Origin: Pseudosulfitobacter pseudonitzschiae
GTDB lineage: Bacteria; Pseudomonadota; Alphaproteobacteria; Rhodobacterales; Rhodobacteraceae
Length of the DNA stretch: 64,000 nucleotides
Direction: 5' to 3'
Assembly (NCBI RefSeq): GCF_900129395.1
Contig: NZ_FQVP01000005.1
Span: 1 to 64,000 of the forward strand
In this document: one piece after another, positions 35,664 to 45,009 of the stretch
How the letters are laid out: each line of letters starts with the position of its first letter
Numbering within the stretch: the stretch's first letter is position 1
Program-made: the position numbers and the translations under genes
The notes under the pieces: generated by a model
Told to the model about the DNA's origin: nothing
What the model saw: only the letters and a program-made list of their open reading frames with translations
The model's database searches: none

Positions 35664-36541
35664 GCCGCTTTCCTTTGGGCTTCGCCGCCGGCTGTGGCCT
35701 GTCCCAATGTCAGCCGCGCCATCAGGCGACCCAGCAGGGTTTCGGACACTTTGGTCATCAGCAGGTAGAAAATCAGCAGCGCGAGGAAATACCACATGCG
35801 CCAGTCGCCATGCGGGTAGCTGGTGAATTTCGAGGTCTTGGTGCCACCCAGTTCGCGCGCCCAATAGACGATGTCCTCGATCCCCAGCAGGAACAGCAGC
35901 GGTGTCGCCTTGATCAGCACCATCCACAGGTTCGACAGGCCGGGCAGGGCAAAGACCCACATTTGCGGCACAAGGATGCGCCAGAAAGTCTGGCGCTGGG
36001 TCATGCCATAGGCCTCGCCGGTTTCCAGTTGCGCGCGGGGCACGGCGCGCATGGCGCCGAACAGCACGTTGGCGGCAAAGGCGCCGAACACGATGGCAAA
36101 GGTGATGACCGCCAGGCCAAAGGCATAGGTTTCGTGCATCCACTCCGGGCTGCTGCCCAAGGGCAGCTTGGCCGCCTGACACACAATGAAATCGTTGCCC
36201 TGGCGCACCGGCTGGTCCCAATCGGGGCACAGGATGCGGTGGCGGGTGTATTCGAACAGCTGATCCAGCGCGATCACGAAGAACAGGAAAAACGCAATGT
36301 CCGGCACGCCGCGCACGATGGCGATATAACCTTTGCCCAGCCATGACAGGGGGGCAAAGCTGGCGCGGGCAGCCATGGCCCCCAGAAAACCAAAGGCCAG
36401 CGCCACGGGGGCGGTGACCGCCAGCAGGCCCAGCACCTTGAGAAAGGACAGGTAGAACGACAGATGCACCCCTGTTGTCAGAAAACAGGAGAGCCAGGTC
36501 AGTCCGCCCAGTGTCGATGGATCAGTGCAATATGAAAACAT
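35660..36541 (-). CDS. Polar amino-acid/amine ABC transporter permease (first)
   Basis: A 293-residue HisM/HisQ-type permease. The ATPase-contact loop is ETGEAYGMTQRQTFWRILVP, and the N-terminal helices include LSFYLSFLKVLGLLAVTAPV. A loop with several Cys between helices 2 and 3 (about residues 110-130) is longer than usual. It pairs with the downstream permease; the binding protein is encoded just upstream. Confidence 0.9.
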   Translation of the reverse strand: MFSYCTDPSTLGGLTWLSCFLTTGVHLSFYLSFLKVLGLLAVTAPVALAFGFLGAMAARASFAPLSWLGKGYIAIVRGVPDIAFFLFFVIALDQLFEYTRHRILCPDWDQPVRQGNDFIVCQAAKLPLGSSPEWMHETYAFGLAVITFAIVFGAFAANVLFGAMRAVPRAQLETGEAYGMTQRQTFWRILVPQMWVFALPGLSNLWMVLIKATPLLFLLGIEDIVYWARELGGTKTSKFTSYPHGDWRMWYFLALLIFYLLMTKVSETLLGRLMARLTLGQATAGGEAQRKAA

Positions 36542-36582
36542 GGGTGTTCAGGGCGGGGGAGTGATCCCGCCCTGATGCTTTA

Positions 36583-37311
36583 TCAATAGGTTGCGGTTTC
36601 GTCGCCGAACCACTTTTTCAGAAGGGTGTTCAGCGAACCGTCGGCTTTCATCTCGGTGATGACCGCGTCGAATTTTTCTTTCAGCTCGGTGTCGCTTTCA
36701 CGCAGACCCATGCCGATGCCGCCGCCCAGGGCCACGTCTTCGCCAACGAACACCAGTTCGCCGTTCGACGCTTCGACCAATGGCACCAGATAGTCACGGT
36801 CGGCGAACACCGCGTCCGCTTCACCGTTGCGCACGGCGGCGACGGTTTCTTCGGGGGTTGCGAATTCAACCAGTGTGGCACCGCTTTCGGCAATGTAACC
36901 GGCCTGAATGGTGGCGGTCTGTGCCGCCACGATAGCCTCTTTCACATCCACACCTTCGGCTGCGGCGACATAGGCCGACTCGGTGGGGGGGAAGTAGTCC
37001 TGGGTAAAGTCGATGACTTCGTCACGCTCGTCGGTGATGCTCATGCCCGCCATGATGGTGTCGTAGTTGCCCGACACCAGGTTCGGGATGATGCTGTCCC
37101 AGTCGTTCTTGACCCATTCACAGGTCAGTTCGGCGCGTTTGCACAGCTCGTCGCCCAACTCACGCTCGAACCCGTCGACTTCACCGGCGTCGTTGATGAA
37201 GTTATACGGAGGGTAGGCGCCTTCGGTGCCCATGCGGATGGTCTTGTCCTGGGCGATGGCAAAGGTGGCGCTAACAGCCAGCGCGGCGGATGCAAGGATG
37301 ATCTTTTTCAT
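36583..37311 (-). CDS. Polar amino-acid/amine ABC transporter substrate-binding protein
   Basis: A 242-residue periplasmic binding protein, family 3. The signal peptide (KKIILASAALAVSATFAIA) is followed by IRMGTEGAYPPYNFINDAGE and GFERELGDELCKRAELTCEW, typical of lysine/arginine/ornithine or polyamine-related binders. The ligand is unknown. The gene lies between the ATPase and permease genes. The ribosome-binding site is GGGAG before the ATG. Confidence 0.92.
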   Translation of the reverse strand: MKKIILASAALAVSATFAIAQDKTIRMGTEGAYPPYNFINDAGEVDGFERELGDELCKRAELTCEWVKNDWDSIIPNLVSGNYDTIMAGMSITDERDEVIDFTQDYFPPTESAYVAAAEGVDVKEAIVAAQTATIQAGYIAESGATLVEFATPEETVAAVRNGEADAVFADRDYLVPLVEASNGELVFVGEDVALGGGIGMGLRESDTELKEKFDAVITEMKADGSLNTLLKKWFGDETATY

Positions 37312-37337
37312 GATTAACTCCCGTTTGGTTTTTTAGT

Positions 37338-38117
37338 TTACGCAGCGTGGGTTGTCGCAGAGAGGAACCCGCGCAGTCGTTCGGATGAGGGCGCGCCGAA
37401 CAATGTGTCGGGCGGCCCTTGTTCTTCGATCAGGCCCTGATGCAGGAACACGACGTGATCTGACACGTCAGCGGCCAGTTTCATGTCATGTGTCACGATC
37501 ATCATGGTGCGGCCCTCGGTGGCCAGGTCCTTGATAACCTTGACGACTTCCTGTTCCAGCTCGGGGTCCAGCGCGCTGGTCGGCTCGTCGAACAGCAGCG
37601 CTTCGGGTTCCATGCAAAGGGCGCGGGCAATGGCGGCGCGCTGTTGCTGGCCGCCGGAAAGCTGGGCGGGATAGGCGTCGCATTTGTCACCGATGCCAAC
37701 CTTGTCCAGATAGGCGCGTGCGGCGGCCTCGACGTCCTTGTGGTCGCGTTTCAGCACCGTGATTGGTGCTTCCATGACGTTTTGGAGGATCGTCATGTGG
37801 GCCCACAGGTTGAACTGTTGGAACACCATACTCAGGTTTGTGCGGATGCGCAAAACCTGGGCTGCATCGCTCGGACGGCGGCCATGACCGGTGCCGCGCC
37901 AGGTGACCGGTTCTCCCTTGAACAGAACTTCGCCTTGCTGGCTGTCTTCCAGCAGGTTGCAGCACCGCAACAGCGTGGATTTGCCAGAGCCGGACGAGCC
38001 GATCAGGCTGATCACATTGCCGCGCGGCGCGGAGATATCGACGCCTTTCAGCACTTCGAGCGCGCCGTAAGCTTTGTGAAGGTTCTGGATTTCGATGACC
38101 GGTGACGTGTCAGACAA
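37338..38117 (-). CDS. Polar amino-acid/amine ABC transporter ATPase
   Basis: A 259-residue ABC ATPase energising the transporter. Walker A is GSSGSGKST, the signature is [15 protein letters not shown], Walker B is [12 protein letters not shown] and the H-loop is VTHD, like HisP/GlnQ. I chose the TTG at 38117, which gives the family N-terminus [17 protein letters not shown]; the frame upstream to 38201 carries unrelated residues. It is the first gene of the transporter-ligase run. Confidence 0.88.
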   Translation of the reverse strand: MSDTSPVIEIQNLHKAYGALEVLKGVDISAPRGNVISLIGSSGSGKSTLLRCCNLLEDSQQGEVLFKGEPVTWRGTGHGRRPSDAAQVLRIRTNLSMVFQQFNLWAHMTILQNVMEAPITVLKRDHKDVEAAARAYLDKVGIGDKCDAYPAQLSGGQQQRAAIARALCMEPEALLFDEPTSALDPELEQEVVKVIKDLATEGRTMMIVTHDMKLAADVSDHVVFLHQGLIEEQGPPDTLFGAPSSERLRGFLSATTHAA

Positions 38118-38372
38118 GGGCAGGCCTTTTGGGCTCGGTTGGCAGGTTAGAGGGTATAAGGGACAAATTTTGTGCAGTTTGCAATGTGGATTTGCGTGCA
38201 AAGTGATCTGTCAGGTCCGGTTGACGCCAAGGCAACGGGCATATGCCGCGAAAGCGGGCGGTTGCTGTGGCAGCGGAATGGAGGTGCTGCCCTCCCGGCG
38301 CTGATACGCGAACTTCGGGATACTTTGGCCCAAAACAGCCTGTGAGGGCCGTCATGGGACGTGCGGACGCGT

Positions 38373-38810
38373 TTAGGTGCCGGTGACCTGTTGGCGCGCG
38401 ATGGCGCTGTCGCGGTCGGTGACACCCAGCAGGTTGGCGGCGAGCCGCAACAAAGCGTCCTCTTCCTGCGCGCGTTCACCGTCGGCCAGAACGACGGTCC
38501 ACATGGCCTCGATCACGCCAAGACGGTGCTCGTAAGGCACGGCGTCTTTTATCGCGCGGGTAAAGCGGACGGTGTCAGGGGCCTGTGATTCGAGTATCTC
38601 CGCGTCGCGGCGCAGGGTTGTGGCGGCACCGGGTGTCAGCCCGTAGCGGGCGGCGATCACACTGTCGATGGTGGCTTCTTCGCCGCTGTCATAACTGCCG
38701 TCAGACCGTGCGATCCGTACCAGAAGGGCGGTTAACGCAAGACGGGCGTCGGTGTCGGGCAGTTGGGCGGGCTCCGGCTGAATCAGCCGTTTGAGGAAAT
38801 CAGCAAACAT
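38373..38810 (-). CDS. TerB-like helical protein (second copy)
   Basis: A 145-residue all-helical protein of the tellurite-resistance TerB superfamily. LALTALLVRIARSDGSYDSG and LGVIEAMWTVVLADGE are the paired acidic helices expected of this fold. It sits in tandem with a similar gene (38864-39310) 53 bases upstream. No ter operon is present, so a stress or metal-sensing role is only inferred. Confidence 0.8.
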   Translation of the reverse strand: MFADFLKRLIQPEPAQLPDTDARLALTALLVRIARSDGSYDSGEEATIDSVIAARYGLTPGAATTLRRDAEILESQAPDTVRFTRAIKDAVPYEHRLGVIEAMWTVVLADGERAQEEDALLRLAANLLGVTDRDSAIARQQVTGT

Positions 38811-38863
38811 GGGATTGATATAGGCGGCGCCGCGACCAAGGCCAATGGCCGTTTCATCACCGA

Positions 38864-39310
38864 CTAGTGACCGGGGGCGGCCCCTGTGGCCTCGGCCTGA
38901 ATCACGGCACTGTCGGCATCGGTGATGCCTAGGGCCGCTTCGATCTCGTGCAGCGAAAGCTCTTCCGAAGTTTTGCGGCGTCCATCCGCCAGAACCACCT
39001 TCCACATGGACATGGCCAAGGACAGGCGATCCTCGTATCCGACCTCCTGGCGCAGGATGCGGGCGAATTCCTTTGTGCCCGGTGCATGTCGCTCCAGCGC
39101 TTCGCACGAGGCGCGCAGCTTTGCGGCCTCAAGCGGCTTCAGCCCGAAAGTGGCCTGCAGGATGCGGTCGATCTGGCTGACCTCCTCGACGGTATAGCTG
39201 CGGTCGGCCAGGGCAACGCGGACAAGCAGGGCGCCAAGCGCAAGCTGGGCATCGGGCTCGGGCAGGGGAGCCTGGTCACGGGGGCGGCGGGGGAAAAGAC
39301 GATCAAACAT
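38864..39310 (-). CDS. TerB-like helical protein (first copy)
   Basis: A 148-residue TerB-superfamily protein with LALGALLVRVALADRSYTVE and LSLAMSMWKVVLADGR in the same layout as its neighbour. The two appear to be an old tandem duplication: the order of helices and the ADGR/ADGE acid motif agree, but identity is modest. Function unknown. Confidence 0.8.
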   Translation of the reverse strand: MFDRLFPRRPRDQAPLPEPDAQLALGALLVRVALADRSYTVEEVSQIDRILQATFGLKPLEAAKLRASCEALERHAPGTKEFARILRQEVGYEDRLSLAMSMWKVVLADGRRKTSEELSLHEIEAALGITDADSAVIQAEATGAAPGH

Positions 39311-39319
39311 GCGATGATC

Positions 39320-39997
39320 CTAGCCCAAGTCCGGTGGCGGACCAAAGCGCAAATTGTCCAATGCCAGCCCCTGATCATCGAAATTTGAAAGCACGAAGCC
39401 TGCAATGTCGGATGCGCCGTCGCTGCGGGAAAACCCGAAACTGTCCTCGCCCAGGGGACCCAGTTGCAGCGTGCCGAGGCTGGAGCCGTCGCGGCGCAGG
39501 AATTGCACCTGTGCGGTGCCGCCTTCGCCGCCGCGCAGATCAAAGGCCAAGGCAGGTTGGTCGCGGTCGAATTGCACGGCGATTGCCCCTTCGCCCTGGG
39601 CGTCGCGTTTGGGAAAGCCTGCGGTGCCATAGCCCACCAGAACCGTCCGCGCCGCCCCACCCATATGCACCAGCGCCAGATTCTGGCCCGGGTCGCCGGC
39701 AATCAGCACCAGCGGCGGCCCAAGGGCAGCGCCGGTCACGTTGTCGTGTGTGCCCATCGTGCCCAGGCTTTGCCCCGAGAACCGTTCGCCAAAACGCGCA
39801 CCATTGAGTTCCAGCACCGTATCGTGATGGATGCCGGGACCAAAGCTGGCCGGTTGGTCGTCAAAGGTGATGATCCGTGTCAGCGCCAGGGTGTCGGGAT
39901 CGACAACGCAGACGGGGGTGTCGCAGGCCGCGGCGGCGTCTGCCAGGACAAGTGCAGCGCAGGCGCTGCACCACAGGGATGTCCGCTTAGGGATCAT
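39320..39997 (-). CDS. Exported hypothetical protein
   Basis: A 225-residue secreted protein. The signal peptide (SLWCSACAALVLADAAA) is followed by CDTPVCVVD with a likely disulfide, then by a beta-rich domain (ITFDDQPASFGPGIHHD; FVLSNFDDQGLALDNLRFGP). The late FDDxxxxLDNxRF phrase is seen in secreted proteins with C-terminal sorting signals in other groups, but no such sorting tail is present here. The ATG at 39997 is the likely start; TTG 40009 is possible. It overlaps the DUF1330 stop. Confidence 0.7.
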   Translation of the reverse strand: MIPKRTSLWCSACAALVLADAAAACDTPVCVVDPDTLALTRIITFDDQPASFGPGIHHDTVLELNGARFGERFSGQSLGTMGTHDNVTGAALGPPLVLIAGDPGQNLALVHMGGAARTVLVGYGTAGFPKRDAQGEGAIAVQFDRDQPALAFDLRGGEGGTAQVQFLRRDGSSLGTLQLGPLGEDSFGFSRSDGASDIAGFVLSNFDDQGLALDNLRFGPPPDLG

Positions 39998-40283
39998 AAC
40001 CTTCGACAATCACCAGATTGCCTTCGGCGATGTCTTTGCGCAGGTCATAGGCGGCCCGGTAGGCGTCACTTTCATAGCAGGCGACGGCATCGGCATAGCT
40101 GGGGAATTCGATCACCACGGTGCGGCTGTTCCACGTGCCCTCGGGGTTGACCTGCTGGCCGCCGCGCACCACGAAACGCCCGCCATATTCCGCCAGCGGG
40201 GCGGCATTTGCAGCTTGGTATTTCTTGTAGCTTTCCACGTCGTGCACGATATTGTGTGCGATCCAGTATCCTTTGGCAGCCAT
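39987..40283 (-). CDS. DUF1330 protein
   Basis: A 98-residue dimeric alpha/beta-barrel-like protein of DUF1330. Visible motifs are GGRFVVRGGQQV and VVIEFPSYADAVACYESDAY, the usual core. Its biochemical role is unknown. It lies immediately after rlmJ on the same strand (10-base gap). Confidence 0.88.
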   Translation of the reverse strand: MAAKGYWIAHNIVHDVESYKKYQAANAAPLAEYGGRFVVRGGQQVNPEGTWNSRTVVIEFPSYADAVACYESDAYRAAYDLRKDIAEGNLVIVEGYDP

Positions 40284-40293
40284 GGGTCGGTCC

Positions 40294-41073
40294 TTAGTTC
40301 AGCGTATCAATGCGATCTTTCAGCCGTTTTGCCTCGGCGTCCAGACCGAAGGGCGGATTTATCACAAAAAGCCCCGAGCCGATCATGCCGTGGCCCGGAC
40401 GTGCAGGGGGAAAGCGGACCTCGGCGCGCAGGGCGTCGGGATAGGTTTTCGACAGGGTTTTCAGCATCGGCACGTGCAGGGCCGAGGTCAGCACCGGATA
40501 CCACAGCGCCACAATCCCCACGTTCCAGGCGCGGGTGAATTTGGCGATATGGCGGGGGATCTCGTCATAGTCGTCCTTGATCTCGTAGGACGGATCGATC
40601 AGCAGCAGTCCGCGGCGTGGCATGGGAGGCAGCAGGCTGTGTGCCATGTCGAACCCGTCGCGCTGGTGGCAGGTGACGGGATAGGGCGACATCGCATAGG
40701 TCAACGCGCCGTGTTCGCGCGGGTGCAGTTCGGCCAGGTGGATCGTATCGGCAGGGCGCAGCAGGCGCGCGGCGATCATCGGCGATCCGGGGTAGGTTTG
40801 CGGTCCGTCCTCGGCGCGGACCTGTTTCAGAACACGGGTAAAGGGGTGATCGGGCGCGAACCAGCTCTGCGCCCGTTGAATCCCCCGCGCGGCCTCGCCG
40901 GTCTTGCGTGCCTCGGCGGCGTCCAGATCATAGCTGGCGCGGCCTGCATGGGTTTCGATGTAGGACAGCGGTTTGTCCTTGCGGGTCAGATAGGCCAGCA
41001 TCCATGCAAGCAGGCCGTGCTTGTGCACGTCCGCCATGTTTCCGGCGTGATAGATGTGTTGATAGCTCAGCAT
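40294..41073 (-). CDS. rlmJ: 23S rRNA (adenine(2030)-N6)-methyltransferase
   Basis: A 259-residue SAM-dependent methyltransferase modifying A2030 of 23S rRNA. The N-terminus LSYQHIYHAGNMADVHKHG is characteristic. YIETHAGRASYDLDA follows, and the catalytic motif LLLIDPSYEIKDDY is a DPPY variant (DPSY) as in the family. It is followed by DUF1330. Confidence 0.94.
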   Translation of the reverse strand: MLSYQHIYHAGNMADVHKHGLLAWMLAYLTRKDKPLSYIETHAGRASYDLDAAEARKTGEAARGIQRAQSWFAPDHPFTRVLKQVRAEDGPQTYPGSPMIAARLLRPADTIHLAELHPREHGALTYAMSPYPVTCHQRDGFDMAHSLLPPMPRRGLLLIDPSYEIKDDYDEIPRHIAKFTRAWNVGIVALWYPVLTSALHVPMLKTLSKTYPDALRAEVRFPPARPGHGMIGSGLFVINPPFGLDAEAKRLKDRIDTLN

Positions 41074-41212
41074 GAGCCCTTGTGCGGTATGCGCTTGCAG
41101 CGCGCAAGGCAGGGCGGACAGGGGTGCTGCGGAAAATGGCGGTGGATAACCATTTGTTCAGACCTTGGTGCGATGGTTTTGTCCTGCACTGTTGTAAATA
41201 TTGGATAGGTCG

Positions 41213-41731
41213 ATGAAAGATACCGTTTCTTCTCAACCCGAGGCGGAAGGCCCGGGGCTGACACGTGATGTGTTCTTCGCCGATATGATCGGCGAACTTG
41301 CGGGCGCCTTGGAAGAGGTGATCGGGCTTGAGGATGCCGCAGGTTTTGTTGCGATGGTTGGCAACCGGATCGGGGACGATCTGTCGGACCTCTATGCCGG
41401 TTTGCCCGACTTTCCGAGCGAAACACCCGAAGACATCGGGCGCATCTGCGTCGATCTCAAGGAAAAGATCAGCGGAACCTTTGCTCTGGAAGAGGCGACC
41501 GAGGATCGCCTGATTTTCACCAATTGCGACTGTCCTTTTGGCAAGCGGGTCGAGGGACGTCCGTCGCTGTGTATGATGACAACCAACGTATTTGGACGGA
41601 TTGCCGCAAATGCCACAGGTTATGCGCGGGTGCATGTGTCTGAATCCATCGCGGCGGGGCACGCGCGTTGCCGCGTCGAATTGGGTTTGAAGCCTGATGA
41701 AAGCGCCAATGGTCACGAATTCTTCCGTTAA
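41213..41731 (+). CDS. Methanogen-output-domain-like sensor protein
   Basis: A 172-residue protein that fits the small alphaproteobacterial proteins with the methanogen output domain 1. The central Cys motif TNCDCPFG (C105, C107) with C120 could bind a metal or a ligand. It overlaps the downstream GGDEF gene by 35 bases and is probably its sensory partner. The start at 41213 (ATG) is favoured over TTG at 41201. Confidence 0.68.
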   Translation: MKDTVSSQPEAEGPGLTRDVFFADMIGELAGALEEVIGLEDAAGFVAMVGNRIGDDLSDLYAGLPDFPSETPEDIGRICVDLKEKISGTFALEEATEDRLIFTNCDCPFGKRVEGRPSLCMMTTNVFGRIAANATGYARVHVSESIAAGHARCRVELGLKPDESANGHEFFR

Positions 41732-42671
41732 TTCGGGGTCGCCAGTTGCACAGTTGCACGCTGTTTTCGCGCGCGCACCGGAACCGGTCATGCTGCTGTC
41801 AGAAGAGGGCGACGTTGTATATGCCAACGAACGGGCCCAGGCGCTGTTGACCGCGGGGCCCGAGGGGTCGGACGGCGGTTTGATCGGGGCCATAATCCCG
41901 CAACTTGGCGTGGTCCGACGCTCTTCTGTGACAATTCCCTTGCGTGTGACTTTGAAAACCGGCCCCGTCTGGTTCAAGGCGTGGCGCGTCCCGGGGGACA
42001 GTTTGGGCATGGATGGGGCAATGGCCATGTTGTTTGGCGATTCCTCTGGCGTCATGCGCAGCCGATTCATGGTCTTGCGCAACGAGGTGGCCAACATCGA
42101 ATGCCTCCGCGCCCGTGACCTGAAGGTGGCCCAGCAACTCAAGACCGAGGCGCAACACCTACGCCGTCTGGTCACCACCGACCAATTGACCAACCTCACC
42201 ACGGGGCAGGAACTGCGGCGCTCTGTGACCAAGGCGCTGCAAAGTGGCACCAAAACCGGTGCGTTGCTGTTCGCCGATCTCGACGGGTTCAAGGAAATCA
42301 ACGACACCCATGGTCACAGAGCCGGGGATGCGGTGCTGGAACAGGTCGGCCAACGGTTGCTGGAACACAAGCGGTCCGATGACGTGTCGGCCCGTGTCGG
42401 CGGGGACGAATTCGCCTTTTGGATCGCCGATGTGGACGCCGCGATTGCCACGCGGATTGCCCACCGCCTGCGCCGCCAGATCGAGAGGCCGGTGTCGTGG
42501 CGCGCCCCGGACGGGCAGCGGTCGGACCTGGTGGTCGGCGCGTCCTTTGGCATCGCCTGCTATCCACAGGACGGCGCGGATTACGCGGCGCTTGCCGATG
42601 TTGCGGACGCGCGGATGTACACCAACAAACGCGACCGCAAGGCGCTGCACTCACACAGCGCCCCACGGTAA
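41697..42671 (+). CDS. Diguanylate cyclase with PAS-like domain
   Basis: A 324-residue signalling protein. A PAS-like region (VFARAPEPVMLLSEEGDVVY) is followed by a coiled linker and a GGDEF domain with intact active site (235-239), so it should make c-di-GMP. The inhibitory I-site RSDD (226-229) lies 5 residues upstream, implying product feedback. The metal Asp is in FADLDGFKEIND. No membrane helix is visible. Start at ATG 41697 or 41709. Confidence 0.92.
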   Translation: MKAPMVTNSSVNSGSPVAQLHAVFARAPEPVMLLSEEGDVVYANERAQALLTAGPEGSDGGLIGAIIPQLGVVRRSSVTIPLRVTLKTGPVWFKAWRVPGDSLGMDGAMAMLFGDSSGVMRSRFMVLRNEVANIECLRARDLKVAQQLKTEAQHLRRLVTTDQLTNLTTGQELRRSVTKALQSGTKTGALLFADLDGFKEINDTHGHRAGDAVLEQVGQRLLEHKRSDDVSARVGGDEFAFWIADVDAAIATRIAHRLRRQIERPVSWRAPDGQRSDLVVGASFGIACYPQDGADYAALADVADARMYTNKRDRKALHSHSAPR

Positions 42672-42688
42672 GGCGGGGCTCACTCCAG

Positions 42689-44335
42689 TCAGACCAGACG
42701 GCTGATCTCTTTCGCCGCGCGCACGAAATCCTTGAACAGGGGGTGCGGTGCAAAGGGTTTGGATTTCAGTTCGGGATGGAACTGTACACCGATGAACCAC
42801 GGATGGTTCGGCCATTCCACGATCTCGGGCAGGCGGCCATCGGGCGACATGCCGCTGAACACCAGGCCGGCTTTTTCCAGCGGTTCGCGGTATTTCACAT
42901 CCACCTCGTAGCGATGGCGGTGGCGTTCGTCGATGGTGGTGGTGCCATAGGCGATGGCGACTTTCGAGCCTTCTTTCAGCACCGCGTCATAGCTGCCCAG
43001 ACGCATGGTGCCGCCCTTGTCGTCGCTGACCTTGCGCGTCACCTTGGCGTTGCCTTGCACCCATTCTTTCAGGTGATAGACCACCGGCTCGAACCGTTTC
43101 TTGCCCGCCTCGTGGTCGAATTCTTCCGATCCCGCGGTTTCGATCCCGGCGACGTTGCGCGCCGCCTCGATCACGGCCATCTGCATGCCCAGACAGATGC
43201 CCAGATAGGGCACATTGTTCTCGCGCGCGTATTGCGCGGCCTTGATCTTGCCCTCGGTGCCGCGTTCGCCAAAGCCGCCGGGCACAAGGATTGCGTGGAA
43301 CCCATCCAGATGCGGCGCCACATCGGCCGATTTGTCGAACAGTTCGGCATCGACCCATTCGATCCGCACTTTGACGCGGTTGGCCATGCCGCCGTGCGTC
43401 AGCGCCTCGGCAATGGATTTATAGGCGTCTTCCAGCTGGGTATATTTGCCGACGATGGCCACTTTGACCTCGCCCTCGGGGTGGTGCACCCGGTCGGACA
43501 CGTCCTGCCATGTGCTCAGGTCGGGGCGCGGTGCCGGGCTGATCTGGAAGGCGTCCAGAACCGCCTGATCCAGCCCCTGTTCGTGATAGGCCAGCGGCGC
43601 GTCATAGATGGTGGGCAGGTCATAGGCCGCCACAACTGCCTCTTTGCGCACGTTGCAGAACAGGGCGATTTTCTCGCGCTCTTTCTCCGGGATTGGCTGT
43701 TCGGACCGGCAGACCAGGATATCGGGCGCGATGCCGATGGATTGCAGCTCCTTGACCGAGTGTTGCGTCGGTTTGGTTTTCAACTCGCCCGAGGCCGCCA
43801 GATAGGGCAGCAGGGTCAGGTGCATGAAAATGCACTGGCCGCGGGGTTTGTCGTGGCTGAACTGGCGGATCGCTTCAAAGAAGGGCAGGCCTTCGATGTC
43901 ACCCACCGTGCCGCCGATCTCGCACAGCATGAAATCAACCTCGTCATCGCCGATGTCGATGAAATCCTTGATTTCGTTGGTCACATGGGGAACCACCTGA
44001 ATGGTCTTGCCCAGGTAATCGCCGCGTCGCTCTTTCTCCAGCACGGTGGAATAGATCCGCCCCGAGGATACGGAATCGGTTTGCCGCGCGGGCACGCCGG
44101 TGAACCGTTCGTAGTGGCCCAGGTCCAGATCGGTTTCGGCGCCGTCATCGGTGACAAAGACTTCGCCGTGTTCAAAGGGGGACATCGTGCCGGGGTCGAC
44201 GTTCAGATAGGGATCAAGCTTGCGCAACCGGACGGAAAAGCCGCGTGCCTGTAACAAGGCCCCCAGTGCTGCCGACGCGAGTCCCTTGCCAAGTGAAGAG
44301 ACCACACCGCCAGTGATGAAGATATAACGCGCCAT
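42689..44335 (-). CDS. pyrG: CTP synthase
   Basis: A 548-residue enzyme converting UTP to CTP with glutamine. The N-terminal synthetase domain begins [18 protein letters not shown]; the C-terminal amidotransferase domain carries the Cys in [10 protein letters not shown] and the His/Glu in QFHPE. The ATG at 44335 begins at the universal start, and the longer frame to 44389 is discarded. The 184-base spacer to secG looks promoter-like. Confidence 0.97.
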   Translation of the reverse strand: MARYIFITGGVVSSLGKGLASAALGALLQARGFSVRLRKLDPYLNVDPGTMSPFEHGEVFVTDDGAETDLDLGHYERFTGVPARQTDSVSSGRIYSTVLEKERRGDYLGKTIQVVPHVTNEIKDFIDIGDDEVDFMLCEIGGTVGDIEGLPFFEAIRQFSHDKPRGQCIFMHLTLLPYLAASGELKTKPTQHSVKELQSIGIAPDILVCRSEQPIPEKEREKIALFCNVRKEAVVAAYDLPTIYDAPLAYHEQGLDQAVLDAFQISPAPRPDLSTWQDVSDRVHHPEGEVKVAIVGKYTQLEDAYKSIAEALTHGGMANRVKVRIEWVDAELFDKSADVAPHLDGFHAILVPGGFGERGTEGKIKAAQYARENNVPYLGICLGMQMAVIEAARNVAGIETAGSEEFDHEAGKKRFEPVVYHLKEWVQGNAKVTRKVSDDKGGTMRLGSYDAVLKEGSKVAIAYGTTTIDERHRHRYEVDVKYREPLEKAGLVFSGMSPDGRLPEIVEWPNHPWFIGVQFHPELKSKPFAPHPLFKDFVRAAKEISRLV

Positions 44336-44518
44336 GAGTTCGGATGCTCCCCGTGTTGCAAATGCGATTTTTGGATGGACCAAAACCACCAGAATCGGCT
44401 GCGATTTTCACAGCACCACGGGGCCTCAGTATAACAGAAGATTTCAGTGCAAGGCAAGCCATGCCGCAACATGATGTTGCAGCGCGGCATCTTGCCTCAA
44501 GGTATAGCGATTAAAGGG

Positions 44519-44881
44519 TCATTCGCCTGCGGGAACCAGGGGCGCTTCGGCGTCGCCCTGGGTGGGCGGTGTCAGACCTTCGGCGGGCGGGGTCAGCGGT
44601 GTGCTTTCCTGCGTTTCAGGTGCGGCGCCCAACCGGTCGATGACCGAGGTGCCTGCTGCCTTTTCTGCCGCGATGATGGTCAGGGTGATCGACGTGGCGA
44701 TAAAGCCTGCTGCCAGAACCCATGTGATCTTGCCCAATGCCGTTGCGGCCGCGCGCCCGGTCATGGCACCGCCGCCGCCACCGCCCATACCCAGACCACC
44801 GCCTTCCGAGCGCTGAAGCAGCACTACGACAATCAGCCCGAAGGCCAGAATAAGGTGGATGATCAGGACGACGTTTTCCAT
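44519..44881 (-). CDS. secG: Preprotein translocase subunit SecG
   Basis: A 120-residue SecG with two membrane helices (NVVLIIHLILAFGLIVVVLL; LGKITWVLAAGFIATSITLT) separated by a Gly-rich loop (RSEGGGLGMGGGGGG), the family hallmark. The C-terminal Pro/Ala tail is longer than in E. coli. It is the auxiliary subunit of the SecYEG channel. It precedes pyrG on the same strand, a common order in Rhodobacterales. Confidence 0.93.
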   Translation of the reverse strand: MENVVLIIHLILAFGLIVVVLLQRSEGGGLGMGGGGGGAMTGRAAATALGKITWVLAAGFIATSITLTIIAAEKAAGTSVIDRLGAAPETQESTPLTPPAEGLTPPTQGDAEAPLVPAGE

Positions 44882-45009
44882 GGATGCTCACGATGCTCAC
44901 GTTCGGTTTTGCGGGTATCTATGCAAGTTTCGCAGGCGGGGCAAGGGTGCGTGGCCGGTAATGCGGATGGCGCTGGACAAATGGCCGGGGGCTGCGCCAT
45001 TCTGCGGCC

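Noticed and set aside
42419-44254. Long plus-strand frame opposite pyrG
   Set aside because: pyrG is unmistakable on the minus strand; the frame has no family features.
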